Shown: positions 47,693 to 56,863 of the stretch, in pieces
How the letters are laid out: each line of letters begins with the position of its first letter
Numbering within the stretch: position 1 is the stretch's first letter
Source of the DNA: a virus
Direction: 5' to 3' (one strand)
Virus record (IMG/VR): IMGVR_UViG_3300008629_000005
Location: 1-58,087 of that record
Length of the DNA stretch: 58,087 nucleotides
Position numbers and translations under genes: made by a program
Notes under the pieces: generated by a model
Seen by the model: only the letters and a program-made list of their open reading frames with translations
The model's database searches: none
What the model was told of the DNA's origin: nothing

Positions 47693-48698
47693 AACACACA
47701 CACCAACAGTTGACCATGGTTTTAAAGAAACTATGGAGAAGTATAACGGTCAGTGGTTAGACGGAAGTGAAGTCACAGACCTAGTATCTACCGTGGGAAC
47801 AGACCACGAGTTAACCAAGATTTATAAACCAGTATCTACACTTGGAGAGGAACCACCTCTACTTGCATGTATTGTTAAAGGCGTATACGAAGGTGAGAAG
47901 TTAGAAGAATTAAGGTCAACAGTTCAATCTATTGAAGATGTATCTACACTTCGTGCAAATGCAGCTGGCCCTATTGATAAAGATGAAATGGCAAAGAAAG
48001 GTATGATAGAGGGAGTTCATTATAAATTAAGAACTGCAAACTCATACTATCCACTAAAGAAAAATGGTGAGTTCAATCGAATTGCAGAAGCAAACCCTAT
48101 TCATTCTATTTTTATGGGACATAAGAGAGGAAGATTTACGGGAATGATTGGTTTAAGTGGTTGGGCAAAACTAAAAAGAAACCAAGAGAAGTGGGAAAGC
48201 ATGCAAGAGATAGCAGTTCTAAATGAACAAGCATTAAAAATAGGGGCCCCCGAAGTTTGGAAAAAACAAAGAGATTTTTGTGATGAGTGTGTTGAAGAAA
48301 AATACTGGTTGCAAGGAGCTCCGTTCACTTCTATATCTGCAAACAAATATTCATATGTTGAAGGTGCTGGAAAAATGTCTGCACATATTGACGGTGACGA
48401 TTTAGATTTTGGAATGACAACAATGTGTGTATTTCGTTGTGGAGATTTTGAAGGTGCATATCTATCATTCCCAAGATATGGAATTGGTATCGATGCAGAT
48501 GATGGTGATGTTATTATTGCAGATTCAAATGAATTGCATGGTGTGACTCAAATTAAAGGTGAAGGTGTCAGACATACATGTGTTGCATATTGTGGAAGTG
48601 ATGTTGCAACAAAAGGTGTAAGAGGTAAAACAGAGAATCCTATCGGACACCATCATAGAGACAAACATGGTAGCTTAGATAGTTTCTTAGGAGACTAA
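47682..48698 (+). CDS. TET/JBP-like 2OG-Fe(II) dioxygenase
   Basis: 338 residues. The C-terminal half has the TET/JBP-type core: ANKYSYVEGAGKMSAHIDGD with His235 and Asp237, a GAYLSFPRYGIGIDADDGDV strand pair, ADSNELHGVTQ with distal His286, and GVRHTCVAYC with Arg297 for 2-oxoglutarate. The N-terminal 200 residues are helical and family-specific. Adjacent to a C5-methyltransferase with overlapping ends, so the likely substrate is phage 5mC, giving 5-hydroxymethylcytosine. Enzyme class is well supported; the DNA substrate is inferred from context. Confidence 0.8.
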   Translation: MSIRTHTPTVDHGFKETMEKYNGQWLDGSEVTDLVSTVGTDHELTKIYKPVSTLGEEPPLLACIVKGVYEGEKLEELRSTVQSIEDVSTLRANAAGPIDKDEMAKKGMIEGVHYKLRTANSYYPLKKNGEFNRIAEANPIHSIFMGHKRGRFTGMIGLSGWAKLKRNQEKWESMQEIAVLNEQALKIGAPEVWKKQRDFCDECVEEKYWLQGAPFTSISANKYSYVEGAGKMSAHIDGDDLDFGMTTMCVFRCGDFEGAYLSFPRYGIGIDADDGDVIIADSNELHGVTQIKGEGVRHTCVAYCGSDVATKGVRGKTENPIGHHHRDKHGSLDSFLGD

Positions 48699-49012
48699 TG
48701 TCAAAATTATTTAAAAATGTATTTCAAGTGGTAGAAAATCCACATGAGAAAGATGCTGGCATAGAAATAGTCAGTGGAGAATTTGAAGGGTTAGTGTATC
48801 AGTATGGTAATGTGGAGTTTGTTGAAGGTAAACCACATTTAAATTTTCAACGAACAATTCGTAGACTTCCTAACGATGAAAATTTGACAATGGACGAACT
48901 ACTAAATAATGATACATTAGAAAAGCTTATGGGAGATATCCTAGTGGAACTCCTAGAGGAACAAGTCGAGAGGGACAAAAATGAACAGAGAAGTATTGAA
49001 GGAACAGATTAA
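48698..49012 (+). CDS. Unknown conserved-looking small protein
   Basis: 104 residues. Beta-rich first half (GIEIVSGEFEGLVYQYGNVEF) and acidic helical second half with LTMDELLNNDTLEKLMGDIL. One-base overlap with the TET-like gene and 32-bp overlap with the lysozyme gene. No motif known to me. Context does not separate a role in DNA modification from lysis. Confidence 0.7.
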   Translation: MSKLFKNVFQVVENPHEKDAGIEIVSGEFEGLVYQYGNVEFVEGKPHLNFQRTIRRLPNDENLTMDELLNNDTLEKLMGDILVELLEEQVERDKNEQRSIEGTD

Positions 49013-49421
49013 GAGACACGAAGGCGAGGTCTTAGAAATATATGAAGACTCCCTTGGATACCTTACACTTGGTGTTGGACATTTGATACAGAAGTCTGAC
49101 CCCGAATACGGAAAACCAGCAGGAACCCCAGTTAGTCAAGAAGTAGTTGACATATATTATGATGACGACTTTGACAAACATGTAATTGAAGCAAAACACT
49201 TAGTATCAGATTTTGATACTTTACCCGAAAACATACAACATGTATTAGTGAATATGTGTTTTAATCTTGGTGCAAACAGATTAGGTAAATTTAAAAATAT
49301 GCTTCATGCAGTTGAGATTAGAGACTGGAAAGAAATGGCAGCTCAAATGGAAGATAGCCGTTGGTTTAGACAAGTAGGCCGTAGGTCTAAAGAATTACAA
49401 GAACAAGTTTTAGGAGTATAA
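48981..49421 (+). CDS. e: T4-type lysozyme (endolysin)
   Basis: 146 residues (T4: 164). Catalytic residues keep exact T4 spacing: Glu14 (RHEGE), Asp23 (YEDSLG) and Thr29 (LTLGVGH), with the later conserved NMCFNLGANRLGKF and SRWFRQVGRRSKEL segments. Cleaves the peptidoglycan glycan strand at lysis. No signal peptide, so it needs a holin; candidates are the small membrane proteins at 37514 or 38091-38662. It overlaps the upstream ORF by 32 bp. Confidence 0.95.
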   Translation: MNREVLKEQIKRHEGEVLEIYEDSLGYLTLGVGHLIQKSDPEYGKPAGTPVSQEVVDIYYDDDFDKHVIEAKHLVSDFDTLPENIQHVLVNMCFNLGANRLGKFKNMLHAVEIRDWKEMAAQMEDSRWFRQVGRRSKELQEQVLGV

Positions 49422-49643
49422 ATGACTGATTTATTAAGAGCATTAGTGAAGAGATACGAAGGTGATATTGCAGCTGCAACTGCAAATATTGAAGTTTATC
49501 AATCAAACCCAGTAGGAATTGGAGAACACCCTGATGTTGTCGCTGCAATGGATATGGAAGTTACAAAACTTGCTGACGCAGAAGATAAACTAGAAACAGT
49601 AAAAAACCTCTTACACCCAACAAGAACTACATTGACAGAATAG
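49422..49643 (+). CDS. Small helical protein after lysozyme
   Basis: 73 residues, starting directly at the base after the lysozyme stop, with GGAG upstream. Predicted two-helix protein rich in Ala, Val and acidic residues (AAATANIEVY and MDMEVTKLADAEDKLETV). No recognised domain. The -35 box of the polymerase promoter overlaps its final codons. Confidence 0.7.
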   Translation: MTDLLRALVKRYEGDIAAATANIEVYQSNPVGIGEHPDVVAAMDMEVTKLADAEDKLETVKNLLHPTRTTLTE

Positions 49644-49660
49644 ACCTTCCGTAGTATAAT
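49632..49660 (+). promoter_or_regulatory. Consensus sigma-70 promoter of gp43, leaderless
   Basis: Perfect TTGACA, 17-bp spacer, perfect TATAAT. The polymerase ATG at 49667 is six bases after the -10, at the expected +1, with no Shine-Dalgarno. Confidence 0.85.
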
Positions 49661-49666
49661 TATATA

Positions 49667-52171
49667 ATGGATTTTTATACAAATGTTTGTCGCACACGAG
49701 ATAAAATTTTAGTCAAGGGATACAAAGGAAAGAAACAATTAAAACTTTCCGTTGCATATCGTCCCAACCATTACATACCCTCAAAAAAAGGAGAAACAGC
49801 ATTCCGTGCATTAGACGGAAGACCCCTTGAGGCAGTTAATCTTAACTCCATGGGTGGTGCAAGAAAGTTTCGAGAAAGATATAATGCCGTTGACGGATTT
49901 GAAATCCACGGATACGACAAATATATCTACACCTATATTGCAGATAAGTTTCAAGGTGATATAGAATTCAATCCAAAATTAATTAAGACAGCTTCACTCG
50001 ATATTGAGTGTGAGTGTGAAGACGGATTTCCTGAGCCTATGATTGCAGGCGAGAAGGTTAATGCAATCACTATGAAACCATTTGGTAAACCTCCAGTAGT
50101 ATTCGGTCTTGGTGAATGGAATCATGGTAAGAATTATGATTATCGTCCTTGCACAAATGAAGCAGACCTTTTAATGCAGTTTATCAAATACTGGAGAAAG
50201 GAATCATTCGATATTATCACTGGTTGGAATGTAAACTCTTTTGATATAACTTATCTTTGTAATCGTATTGATAAAATTATTGGAGAAGACGAACATAAGA
50301 AATTATCTCCATGGGGAATGTCAGATGTTAGAGAATTCGTTTCACAAGGATATCAAAAACAACAAGTATTCAATCTTTATGGGATTAATGTTCTTGATTA
50401 TCTCGAGCTCTATAGGAAACATACTTTTGTAAATCAAGAATCCTATTCATTAAACCATATTTCACACATTGAACTTGGTAAAGGTAAGTTAGATTATTCA
50501 GAGTATGGAAACTTACACACACTTTATCGACAAGATTATGAAAAGTTTTTAGAGTATAATGTTGTTGACGCTGTATTAGTTGAAGAACTAGAAGAGAAAC
50601 TTGGACTGATTGAGTTGGTTCAAACAATGTCTTATAATGCAAAGTGTAATTATAATGATACATTTGGTATGGTTAAGTATTGGGAAACCATAATCTATAA
50701 CTTCTTAAAAGAACAGAATATCCAAACACCACCACAAAAAATGTCTCGTGAGAAGACAAGTCGTATCATAGGTGCATATGTTAAAGAACCATTAGTTGGT
50801 GGACATGATTGGGTTGTGAGTTTTGATTTAAATTCTCTATACCCACATATCATTATGCAACATAATATCTCACCCGAGAAAATGGTTAAGTCTGCAAAGG
50901 AAGAGGTTTCTATTAAGTCTTTACTCAATAGAGAAGTTGACCTTAGTCATTTAAAGAAAGAGAATAATACTGTTTGTCCTAACGGTGCAAAGTTTACACG
51001 AAACCGACAAGGTTTTCTTCCCGAACTCATGGAGAAGTTCTATGACGAGAGAAAGGCTTGGAAGAGGAAAATGATTGACTATCAAATTGAATATCAGAGT
51101 GCAGATAAACCAAGACGAAAAGAACTCGATACTTTAATTAAGAGAGCTAATAACAATCAAATGGTTCGAAAGATTGCACTCAATTCAGCATACGGAGCTC
51201 TTGCAAATCAATACTTTGCTTTCTTTAGTGTCGACCTTGCAGAAGCAATCACCACTAGCGGGCAACTAATCATTCAGTGGGCTGAGAAAACCATAAACGA
51301 ATTCTTAAACAAAACTCTTGAAACTGATAATGAAGATTATGTAATTGCAATGGATACTGATTCACTTTATATTACTATGGATAAATTAGTTCAAAGAGTT
51401 CTTCCCGAAGAAACAAACAAGGGTAAGATTGTAGACTTCTTAAACAGCTCCGAAGGTTTGATTGAGAAAGTTCTTGCTGAAGGGTTTGACGAACTTGCAG
51501 AATATACAAATGCATATCAAAACAAAATGGAAATGGGCAGAGAGATTATTGCAGACCGTGGTATTTGGACTGCAAAGAAACGATATATTCTTAATGTGCA
51601 TGATAACGAAGGGGTCAGATTAAAAACTCCTAAACTTAAAATGATGGGTATTGAAACTGCAAAGAGTTCAACACCACAATGGGTTAGAGGAAAACTCACA
51701 GAGGCTTTTCAAGTTGTTATGAATGGTGAAGAAACAGACTTGTGGGAGTTTGTTGAGAATGCCCGAAAAGAGTTTAGGAATTTACCACCCGAGGAAGTTG
51801 CATTTCCTAGAGGGTGTAAAGGATTAGTTCAGTATGCAGACCCAACACATATCTATTCAAAAGGAACTCCGATTCATGTAAGAGGTTCCTTGTTATATAA
51901 CCACCACCTTAAGAAGAAGAATATCGATAGAAGATATGAAATGGTTAAGAATGGTGAGAAGATACATTTCAGTTATTTGTCAACCCCTAATCCTATTAAT
52001 GAGAATGTCATTGCATTCCTTAATGTATTACCTAGAGAATTAGATTTACATAGATTTATAGATTACGATATGCAATTTGATAAAGCATTCGTAGACCCTT
52101 TGAAGGTTGTTATTAGTTTAATTGGCTGGAATGTTGAACCAGTTGCTAGTCTTGACTCATTTTTTGGATAA
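49667..52171 (+). CDS. gp43: DNA polymerase gp43 (family B)
   Basis: 834 residues (T4: 898). Proofreading exonuclease: Exo I SLDIECECEDG near 111, Exo II FDIITGWNVNSFDI near 184, Exo III YNVVDAVLVEEL near 299. Polymerase: motif A SFDLNSLYPHII near 384, motif B RKIALNSAYGALANQYF near 500, motif C AMDTDSLYI near 562. The C-terminus ends with a hydrophobic DSFFG that may be the clamp-binding peptide. Replicative polymerase with gp45. Uninterrupted, no intein or intron. Confidence 0.97.
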   Translation: MDFYTNVCRTRDKILVKGYKGKKQLKLSVAYRPNHYIPSKKGETAFRALDGRPLEAVNLNSMGGARKFRERYNAVDGFEIHGYDKYIYTYIADKFQGDIEFNPKLIKTASLDIECECEDGFPEPMIAGEKVNAITMKPFGKPPVVFGLGEWNHGKNYDYRPCTNEADLLMQFIKYWRKESFDIITGWNVNSFDITYLCNRIDKIIGEDEHKKLSPWGMSDVREFVSQGYQKQQVFNLYGINVLDYLELYRKHTFVNQESYSLNHISHIELGKGKLDYSEYGNLHTLYRQDYEKFLEYNVVDAVLVEELEEKLGLIELVQTMSYNAKCNYNDTFGMVKYWETIIYNFLKEQNIQTPPQKMSREKTSRIIGAYVKEPLVGGHDWVVSFDLNSLYPHIIMQHNISPEKMVKSAKEEVSIKSLLNREVDLSHLKKENNTVCPNGAKFTRNRQGFLPELMEKFYDERKAWKRKMIDYQIEYQSADKPRRKELDTLIKRANNNQMVRKIALNSAYGALANQYFAFFSVDLAEAITTSGQLIIQWAEKTINEFLNKTLETDNEDYVIAMDTDSLYITMDKLVQRVLPEETNKGKIVDFLNSSEGLIEKVLAEGFDELAEYTNAYQNKMEMGREIIADRGIWTAKKRYILNVHDNEGVRLKTPKLKMMGIETAKSSTPQWVRGKLTEAFQVVMNGEETDLWEFVENARKEFRNLPPEEVAFPRGCKGLVQYADPTHIYSKGTPIHVRGSLLYNHHLKKKNIDRRYEMVKNGEKIHFSYLSTPNPINENVIAFLNVLPRELDLHRFIDYDMQFDKAFVDPLKVVISLIGWNVEPVASLDSFFG

Positions 52172-52188
52172 GTTTACCTATATAGAGT

Positions 52189-52617
52189 ATGGCATACAGT
52201 AAAAAGGTTGTAGATAGATTCAACAATGTCCTCAACAACCCCGATAAACACGGTGTAGGTAGATTCGACCCCAAAGACCCAAATGTTGCAACAGGAATGA
52301 CTGGAGCACCAGCTTGTGGCGATGTCATGAAACTTGATTTAAAAATTAATCCCGAAACAGATGTTATAGAAGATGTTAAGTTTAAAACTTATGGTTGTGG
52401 TAGTGCAATCGCTTCCTCTTCATTATTTGTTGATATGTTAATGGGATTAACAATAGAACAAGCAAAACTTATCGAAGATAAGGACATTGCAGAAAAACTA
52501 GAGCTCCCACCAATTAAACTTCACTGTTCAGTTCTTGCAGAAGATTCAATTTCACAAGCAGTAAAGGACTGGGAATCAAAAATCGAACATAGAAACCACA
52601 ATAAAAGTAACCTATAA
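52189..52617 (+). CDS. iscU: IscU/NifU-like Fe-S cluster scaffold
   Basis: 142 residues. All three scaffold Cys are present: Cys43 (GAPACGDVMKL), Cys70 (KTYGCGSAIASSS) and Cys113 (KLHCSVLAED), with LPPIK at the HscA-binding LPPVK site. IscU builds Fe-S clusters in bacteria. No IscS, HscA or Fdx is visible, so it would work with host partners, perhaps to support phage or host Fe-S enzymes. Between the polymerase and a nuclease gene. Confidence 0.92.
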   Translation: MAYSKKVVDRFNNVLNNPDKHGVGRFDPKDPNVATGMTGAPACGDVMKLDLKINPETDVIEDVKFKTYGCGSAIASSSLFVDMLMGLTIEQAKLIEDKDIAEKLELPPIKLHCSVLAEDSISQAVKDWESKIEHRNHNKSNL

Positions 52618-52628
52618 TTCAAGAATAT

Positions 52629-52636
52629 CCTAAATA
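52629..52636 (+). promoter_or_regulatory. Late-type box CCTAAATA, leaderless start
   Basis: Box, AGGGT, ATG at 52642; same five-base spacing as the other leaderless late units. Confidence 0.5.
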
Positions 52637-52641
52637 AGGGT

Positions 52642-53106
52642 ATGTACGAATATAATGTAAATGTTACCCGCGTGGTTGATGGTGACACAGTTGATGTAGA
52701 TATCGATTTAGGATTCGGAATGGTTTATAAGAAACAAAGAGTGAGGCTAAAGGGTATAGATACCCCTGAATCTCGCACACGAGATAAAGTCGAAAAGCTC
52801 TTTGGCAAGGCATCAAAATACCACTTACAACACTTGTTAGAAGAACAAGATGTCACCCTTATCTCTCATGATAAAGGGAAGTTTGGTAGAATTCTTGGTG
52901 AGTTATTTGTTAAACATGAAGCAAATTTAAGAGATGGTCATGTGAAAGGTAAAGTTAGTATAAATCAACAAATGATTGCAGACCACCATGCAGTTGATTA
53001 TGCTGGTGGTAATAAAGAAGAAATCCAAGAACAACATTTAATCCACCGCAAGCTTCTTATAGAAAAAGGAACAGTCACCCAAGAACAAATTGACGAGGTA
53101 TCATAA
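52642..53106 (+). CDS. Staphylococcal-nuclease-like endonuclease
   Basis: 154 residues. Thermonuclease (SNase) core: RVVDGDTVDVDIDLGFG near residue 10 with the calcium-binding Asp, RVRLKGIDTPESR near 35 with catalytic Arg and Asp/Glu, and GKFGRILGELFV near 78 with the second Arg. No signal peptide, so a cytoplasmic nuclease, possibly degrading host DNA or processing phage nucleic acid. Late box upstream suggests late expression. Stop overlaps the next start (TAATG). Confidence 0.9.
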   Translation: MYEYNVNVTRVVDGDTVDVDIDLGFGMVYKKQRVRLKGIDTPESRTRDKVEKLFGKASKYHLQHLLEEQDVTLISHDKGKFGRILGELFVKHEANLRDGHVKGKVSINQQMIADHHAVDYAGGNKEEIQEQHLIHRKLLIEKGTVTQEQIDEVS

Positions 53107-53294
53107 TGGTTATTGAATTTCTAGACTGTTTCTACATTGCCATGATAGCGGTTATCTTTGGTTTTATTATTCATTTGGAATGTCAAATTTATCTAATCAA
53201 AACTATGATAGAGAAGTCTTTAGCAAGAAACGACACTATTAAAGACATCAGACAAGAAAGAAAAGAAAGAAAAGAAAAGAGAAAAACCCTCTAG
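53106..53294 (+). CDS. Small membrane protein with basic tail
   Basis: 62 residues: membrane segment about 3-30 (FLDCFYIAMIAVIFGFIIHLE) and a strongly charged C-terminal helix of Arg/Lys/Glu. Overlaps the nuclease stop. Could be an envelope or regulatory protein; no homologue recognised. A promoter overlaps its end. Confidence 0.65.
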   Translation: MVIEFLDCFYIAMIAVIFGFIIHLECQIYLIKTMIEKSLARNDTIKDIRQERKERKEKRKTL

Positions 53295-53320
53295 TCAAAC
53301 TCCCAAGCACACTATATAAT
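53292..53320 (+). promoter_or_regulatory. Sigma-70-type promoter of the ParB-like gene
   Basis: TAGTCA, 17-bp spacer, TATAAT, sharing the CCCTCTAGTCAAA context with 46397. Leader of about 55 nt carries a TATTCC/GGAATA hairpin and AAGGAG. Confidence 0.55.
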
Positions 53321-53381
53321 AGTAGTATTCCTAGCGGAATATGTTAATAACAACTGTTGGAAACAACAAGGAGAAAGACTT

Positions 53382-54380
53382 ATGAAGAAGTCACAAGCGT
53401 TTGCACAAATCGGTGCAATGTCGGAAGTCGTCAAACTTTCGGATATCATAATGATTATCTTGCAAATAGATAATTTCAAATTTGACACTCTTAAAAAACT
53501 CAAACCAGCATCACCATATACAGGTGAGGATTTAATTCCTTTGTCTGATATCTATGTTGATTTGACTTACCAAAGAAAACTCAAAATCCAAAGACTAATC
53601 AATCGTTTGATTGACAGCGGTGGTTTTGATAAAGCAGTAGCAGGTCATGTTGACCTTGCAGTCAGACCTGATGGAAGAAAGTTCGTATGGGACGGATTCC
53701 ACAGAAGTATCATGGCTGCAATCGTTGGTCTTTTAGGTATTAAAACTTCTATATTTACACATGACATTACTCATTCAGAAGCTAAGTGTCAAAGAATCGA
53801 AGCAAAAATGTTTAAAACTCGTAATGCAGATCAAACCTCAATGGCACCTGATGAAATCTTTAGAGCAAAGGTTGTCTTTAGAGACTCAACTGCAATGGAT
53901 CAACTTGCATTACTAAAAAGATGTAAATTGAATGTCGGTAATACCAACCTTGATACAGATGCATATGACCTAGGTGGTTTTGGAATGTTCGACAAAAACT
54001 GGGAATCTGTAGATTCAAGGTTTATGGTTGAAGCTTCCGAAGTTATCAGGAAAGCATATCCAAATGTGAAAACTATGTCAGTAAATCTATTATTAGGTAT
54101 GGCTGCACTCTTAAGTGCAAATGAAAATGAGGTGACAGTTAACACTGCGTCTATCACTGAAATCAAAAACACATTTGCAGAAATGACAAACGGTGGTAAT
54201 ACACCACAAGCAGACTTTATCAAACCTTTGATTGCTGGTAAGAAAATCGAATCAGTAGCTAGAAACCTATTGAGACGAGGACTTCAAAAACTATACAATG
54301 ATGGTGGTGATGAAGTTCATTCACTTATCAGAGCCATTGGCATAACAGACGATGACGAAGAAAGCTTAGAAGAAAGTTAA
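53382..54380 (+). CDS. ParB-like nuclease-domain protein
   Basis: 332 residues. IPLSDIYVDLTYQRKLKIQRL near 47-68, SGGFDKAVAGHVDLAVRPDG and KFVWDGFHRSIMAAI near 100 follow the ParB/Sulfiredoxin-type fold (nucleotide-binding DG-HR). The rest is helical, without an obvious helix-turn-helix. Phage proteins of this form lie near replication genes and may be nucleases or nucleotide-dependent switches. AAGGAG and a host-type promoter suggest early expression, just before uvsX. Confidence 0.72.
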   Translation: MKKSQAFAQIGAMSEVVKLSDIIMIILQIDNFKFDTLKKLKPASPYTGEDLIPLSDIYVDLTYQRKLKIQRLINRLIDSGGFDKAVAGHVDLAVRPDGRKFVWDGFHRSIMAAIVGLLGIKTSIFTHDITHSEAKCQRIEAKMFKTRNADQTSMAPDEIFRAKVVFRDSTAMDQLALLKRCKLNVGNTNLDTDAYDLGGFGMFDKNWESVDSRFMVEASEVIRKAYPNVKTMSVNLLLGMAALLSANENEVTVNTASITEIKNTFAEMTNGGNTPQADFIKPLIAGKKIESVARNLLRRGLQKLYNDGGDEVHSLIRAIGITDDDEESLEES

Positions 54381-54389
54381 AAAACCACC

Positions 54390-54418
54390 TTTACAACACT
54401 CCACATAAATAGTATAAT
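54390..54418 (+). promoter_or_regulatory. Dual promoter of uvsX (TTTACA/TATAAT, with CATAAATA inside)
   Basis: TTTACA, 17-bp spacer, TATAAT at 54413-54418. A late box CATAAATA (54404-54411) lies in the spacer. A leader with GAGGAG precedes ATG 54446. Confidence 0.6.
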
Positions 54419-54445
54419 AGTAGTATACATTTATGAGGAGTGTTT

Positions 54446-55498
54446 ATGTCATTTATTAAAGACTTAGTTAAATCATCAGGAAACGAATATGCAAGTGTCG
54501 TTTCTGACGGTGTAAGTGCTGGAGATGTTGACTCATTCGTTGATACGGGTAGTTATGTTTTCAATGCATTATTGAGTGGTTCATTATATGGTGGACTACC
54601 AACAAACAAAATTACTGCAATCGCAGGAGAATCAGCAACTGGTAAAACTTATTTTGCACTTGGAATGGTTAGACAATTCCTTGAGGATAATAAAGACGCA
54701 GCTGTAATCTTTTTTGAATCTGAATCTGCAATCAGCAGAGAAATGATTGAAGATAGAGGTATTGATTCAAAGAGAATGATCATTGTGCCTGTAGTGACCG
54801 TTCAAGAATTCAGACAACAGGCAATTTCTATATTAGACAAATATCTAGAAACCCCAAAAGCTAAAAGACCACCAATGATGATGTGTCTTGACTCTTTGGG
54901 TATGTTATCTACTACAAAAGAAATCGAGGACACTGCAGAGGGTAAAGAAACCCGAGACATGACTCGTGCTCAAATTGTTAAAGGCACATTCAGAGTATTG
55001 ACTCTCAAACTAGGAAGGACAGGCGTCCCATTAATAGTTACGAATCACACTTATGATGTTATTGGTTCTATGTTCCCTCAAAAAGAAATGGGTGGTGGTA
55101 GTGGATTGAAGTATGCAGCTTCAACTATTATCTATCTGTCCAAGAAAAAAGAGAAGGAAGGGACAACAGTTATCGGAAATATTATTCACTGTAAAAATGC
55201 AAAGTCAAGACTTACAGTGGAAAACCGAATGGTTGATGTCCGACTAAACTATGAAACTGGTTTGGATAGATACTACGGATTACTTGACCTTGCTCTTGCA
55301 AGTGAAATATTCAAGAAGTCCTCAACACGAGTGGAATTACCAAACGGTAAAACTGAATTTGCAAAAACGATTAATAATAACCCCGAGAAGTTCTTTACAC
55401 CTGATGTAATGGAAAGGCTTGAGGTAGTAGTGAGAGATTATTTTAAATATGGAAACGAGACTAGAACAGACGATACTCAAGAATCTGATTCAGAATGA
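54446..55498 (+). CDS. uvsX: RecA-like recombinase UvsX
   Basis: 350 residues (T4: 391). Walker [13 protein letters not shown] near 60, Walker [12 protein letters not shown] near 150, then TNHTY and the [19 protein letters not shown] loop of UvsX. Catalyses strand exchange in recombination-dependent replication with UvsY. Start at 54446 has GAGGAG six bases before it; an in-frame GTG at 54440 lies in that site. Acidic tail. Overlaps gp41 by 50 bp. Confidence 0.95.
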   Translation: MSFIKDLVKSSGNEYASVVSDGVSAGDVDSFVDTGSYVFNALLSGSLYGGLPTNKITAIAGESATGKTYFALGMVRQFLEDNKDAAVIFFESESAISREMIEDRGIDSKRMIIVPVVTVQEFRQQAISILDKYLETPKAKRPPMMMCLDSLGMLSTTKEIEDTAEGKETRDMTRAQIVKGTFRVLTLKLGRTGVPLIVTNHTYDVIGSMFPQKEMGGGSGLKYAASTIIYLSKKKEKEGTTVIGNIIHCKNAKSRLTVENRMVDVRLNYETGLDRYYGLLDLALASEIFKKSSTRVELPNGKTEFAKTINNNPEKFFTPDVMERLEVVVRDYFKYGNETRTDDTQESDSE

Positions 55499-56831
55499 AG
55501 AGTTTACACGGAAGTGCATACCTTTTCTGAAGCCAGAGTATTTCACAGATATATCTGAAAAAACAATCTATGAATTCTCATACGATTACTTTCAGAAATA
55601 TACTAAACCACCAACAGTAGAAGCACTTCTCATAAATCTTGAGAATAGCACTTCCCTTAATGAGAAGACTCTCAAGGACGCAAAAACTATTGTTAAAGGT
55701 TTCGGTGGAGATGACACTCCACAAGAGTGGTTGGTAGACGAGACAGAGAAATGGTGCAAAGATAGAGCAATCTATATTGCAGTCATGGATTCTATCGAAG
55801 TCATAGACAAGAAGTCCCAACGCTCCACTGGTGAAATACCTGAACTTCTTAAAGATGCACTCTCCGTGTCCTTTGATACCCATATTGGTCATGATGTGAT
55901 AGAGGATTCAGACGATAGATTTGAATTCTATCATACGGAAGAAGAGAAGATTCCATTTGACTTAGAGTATTTTAATAAGATTACCAAGGGTGGATTACCT
56001 AACAAGACATTAAACATTTGTCTTGCTGGAACTGGTGTTGGTAAATCATTATTCATGTGTCATTGTGCAGCTGCAAATCTTATGATGAATAAGAATGTAT
56101 TGTATATCACACTTGAAATGAGTGAAGAAAGAATTGCAGAAAGGATTGACGCAAATACCTTGAATATTCCCATGAAGGAATTGCCTGACTTATCAAAGAA
56201 AATGTTTGATAAGAAGATTGATAAACTTAAAAACAAAACCAAGGGTAAACTTATTGTAAAAGAATATCCTACTGCAGCTGCTCACGCTGGTCATTTCAGA
56301 CATTTATTACAAGAGTTGAATATTAAAAAAGACTTTCAGCCCGACATTATCTTCATTGATTATCTAAATATATGTGCATCACATAGAATTCGGCCGGGAG
56401 CTGGTGCAAACTCTTACACATTAGTTAAGAGTATCGCAGAAGAATTAAGAGGACTTGCAGTGGAATATGATGTTCCTATTGTGAGTGCAACACAGACAAC
56501 CCGAAGTGGCTATGGTTCCACAGATATTGGACTCGAAGACACTTCGGAATCTTTTGGACTGCCTGCAACTGCAGATTTAATGTTTGCACTGATTACCAGT
56601 GACGAACTAGAAGATTTAGACCAGTTAGTAGTCAAACAATTAAAGAACAGATACAATGACCCTACAATATTTAAACGATTTGTTATAGGTGTAGATAGAA
56701 GTCGCATGAAACTTTATGATTGTGAACAAGAAGCACAAGAAGAGTTGATAGATTCAGCTGAAGAAGATTTTGACGATTCAGTTCCAGTAGCAGATAGAGG
56801 ACGAGATAGATACTCCGATTTTAAGATTTAG
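55449..56831 (+). CDS. gp41: Replicative DNA helicase gp41
   Basis: 460 residues (T4: 475). DnaB-like: N-terminal helical domain (about 1-140), then [16 protein letters not shown] Walker A near 190-205, [15 protein letters not shown] (motif 1a), [12 protein letters not shown] Walker B near 300, and [16 protein letters not shown] (motif 3). Unwinds the lagging strand and binds the primase. The 50-bp overlap with uvsX is unusual but the [19 protein letters not shown] start is the conserved one. Confidence 0.95.
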   Translation: METRLEQTILKNLIQNEEFTRKCIPFLKPEYFTDISEKTIYEFSYDYFQKYTKPPTVEALLINLENSTSLNEKTLKDAKTIVKGFGGDDTPQEWLVDETEKWCKDRAIYIAVMDSIEVIDKKSQRSTGEIPELLKDALSVSFDTHIGHDVIEDSDDRFEFYHTEEEKIPFDLEYFNKITKGGLPNKTLNICLAGTGVGKSLFMCHCAAANLMMNKNVLYITLEMSEERIAERIDANTLNIPMKELPDLSKKMFDKKIDKLKNKTKGKLIVKEYPTAAAHAGHFRHLLQELNIKKDFQPDIIFIDYLNICASHRIRPGAGANSYTLVKSIAEELRGLAVEYDVPIVSATQTTRSGYGSTDIGLEDTSESFGLPATADLMFALITSDELEDLDQLVVKQLKNRYNDPTIFKRFVIGVDRSRMKLYDCEQEAQEELIDSAEEDFDDSVPVADRGRDRYSDFKI

Positions 56832-56833
56832 CC

Positions 56834-56863
56834 TTGACAATGGGTGTCATTTTTTGATAATAT
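56834..56863 (+). promoter_or_regulatory. Sigma-70-type promoter, leaderless start of the phosphatase gene
   Basis: TTGACA, 18-bp spacer, TAATAT, in the CCTTGACAATG family. ATG at 56870 is six bases after the -10. Confidence 0.68.

Noticed and set aside
49667-52171. Intein or intron in DNA polymerase
   Set aside because: All exonuclease and polymerase motifs lie in one uninterrupted frame at normal spacing.
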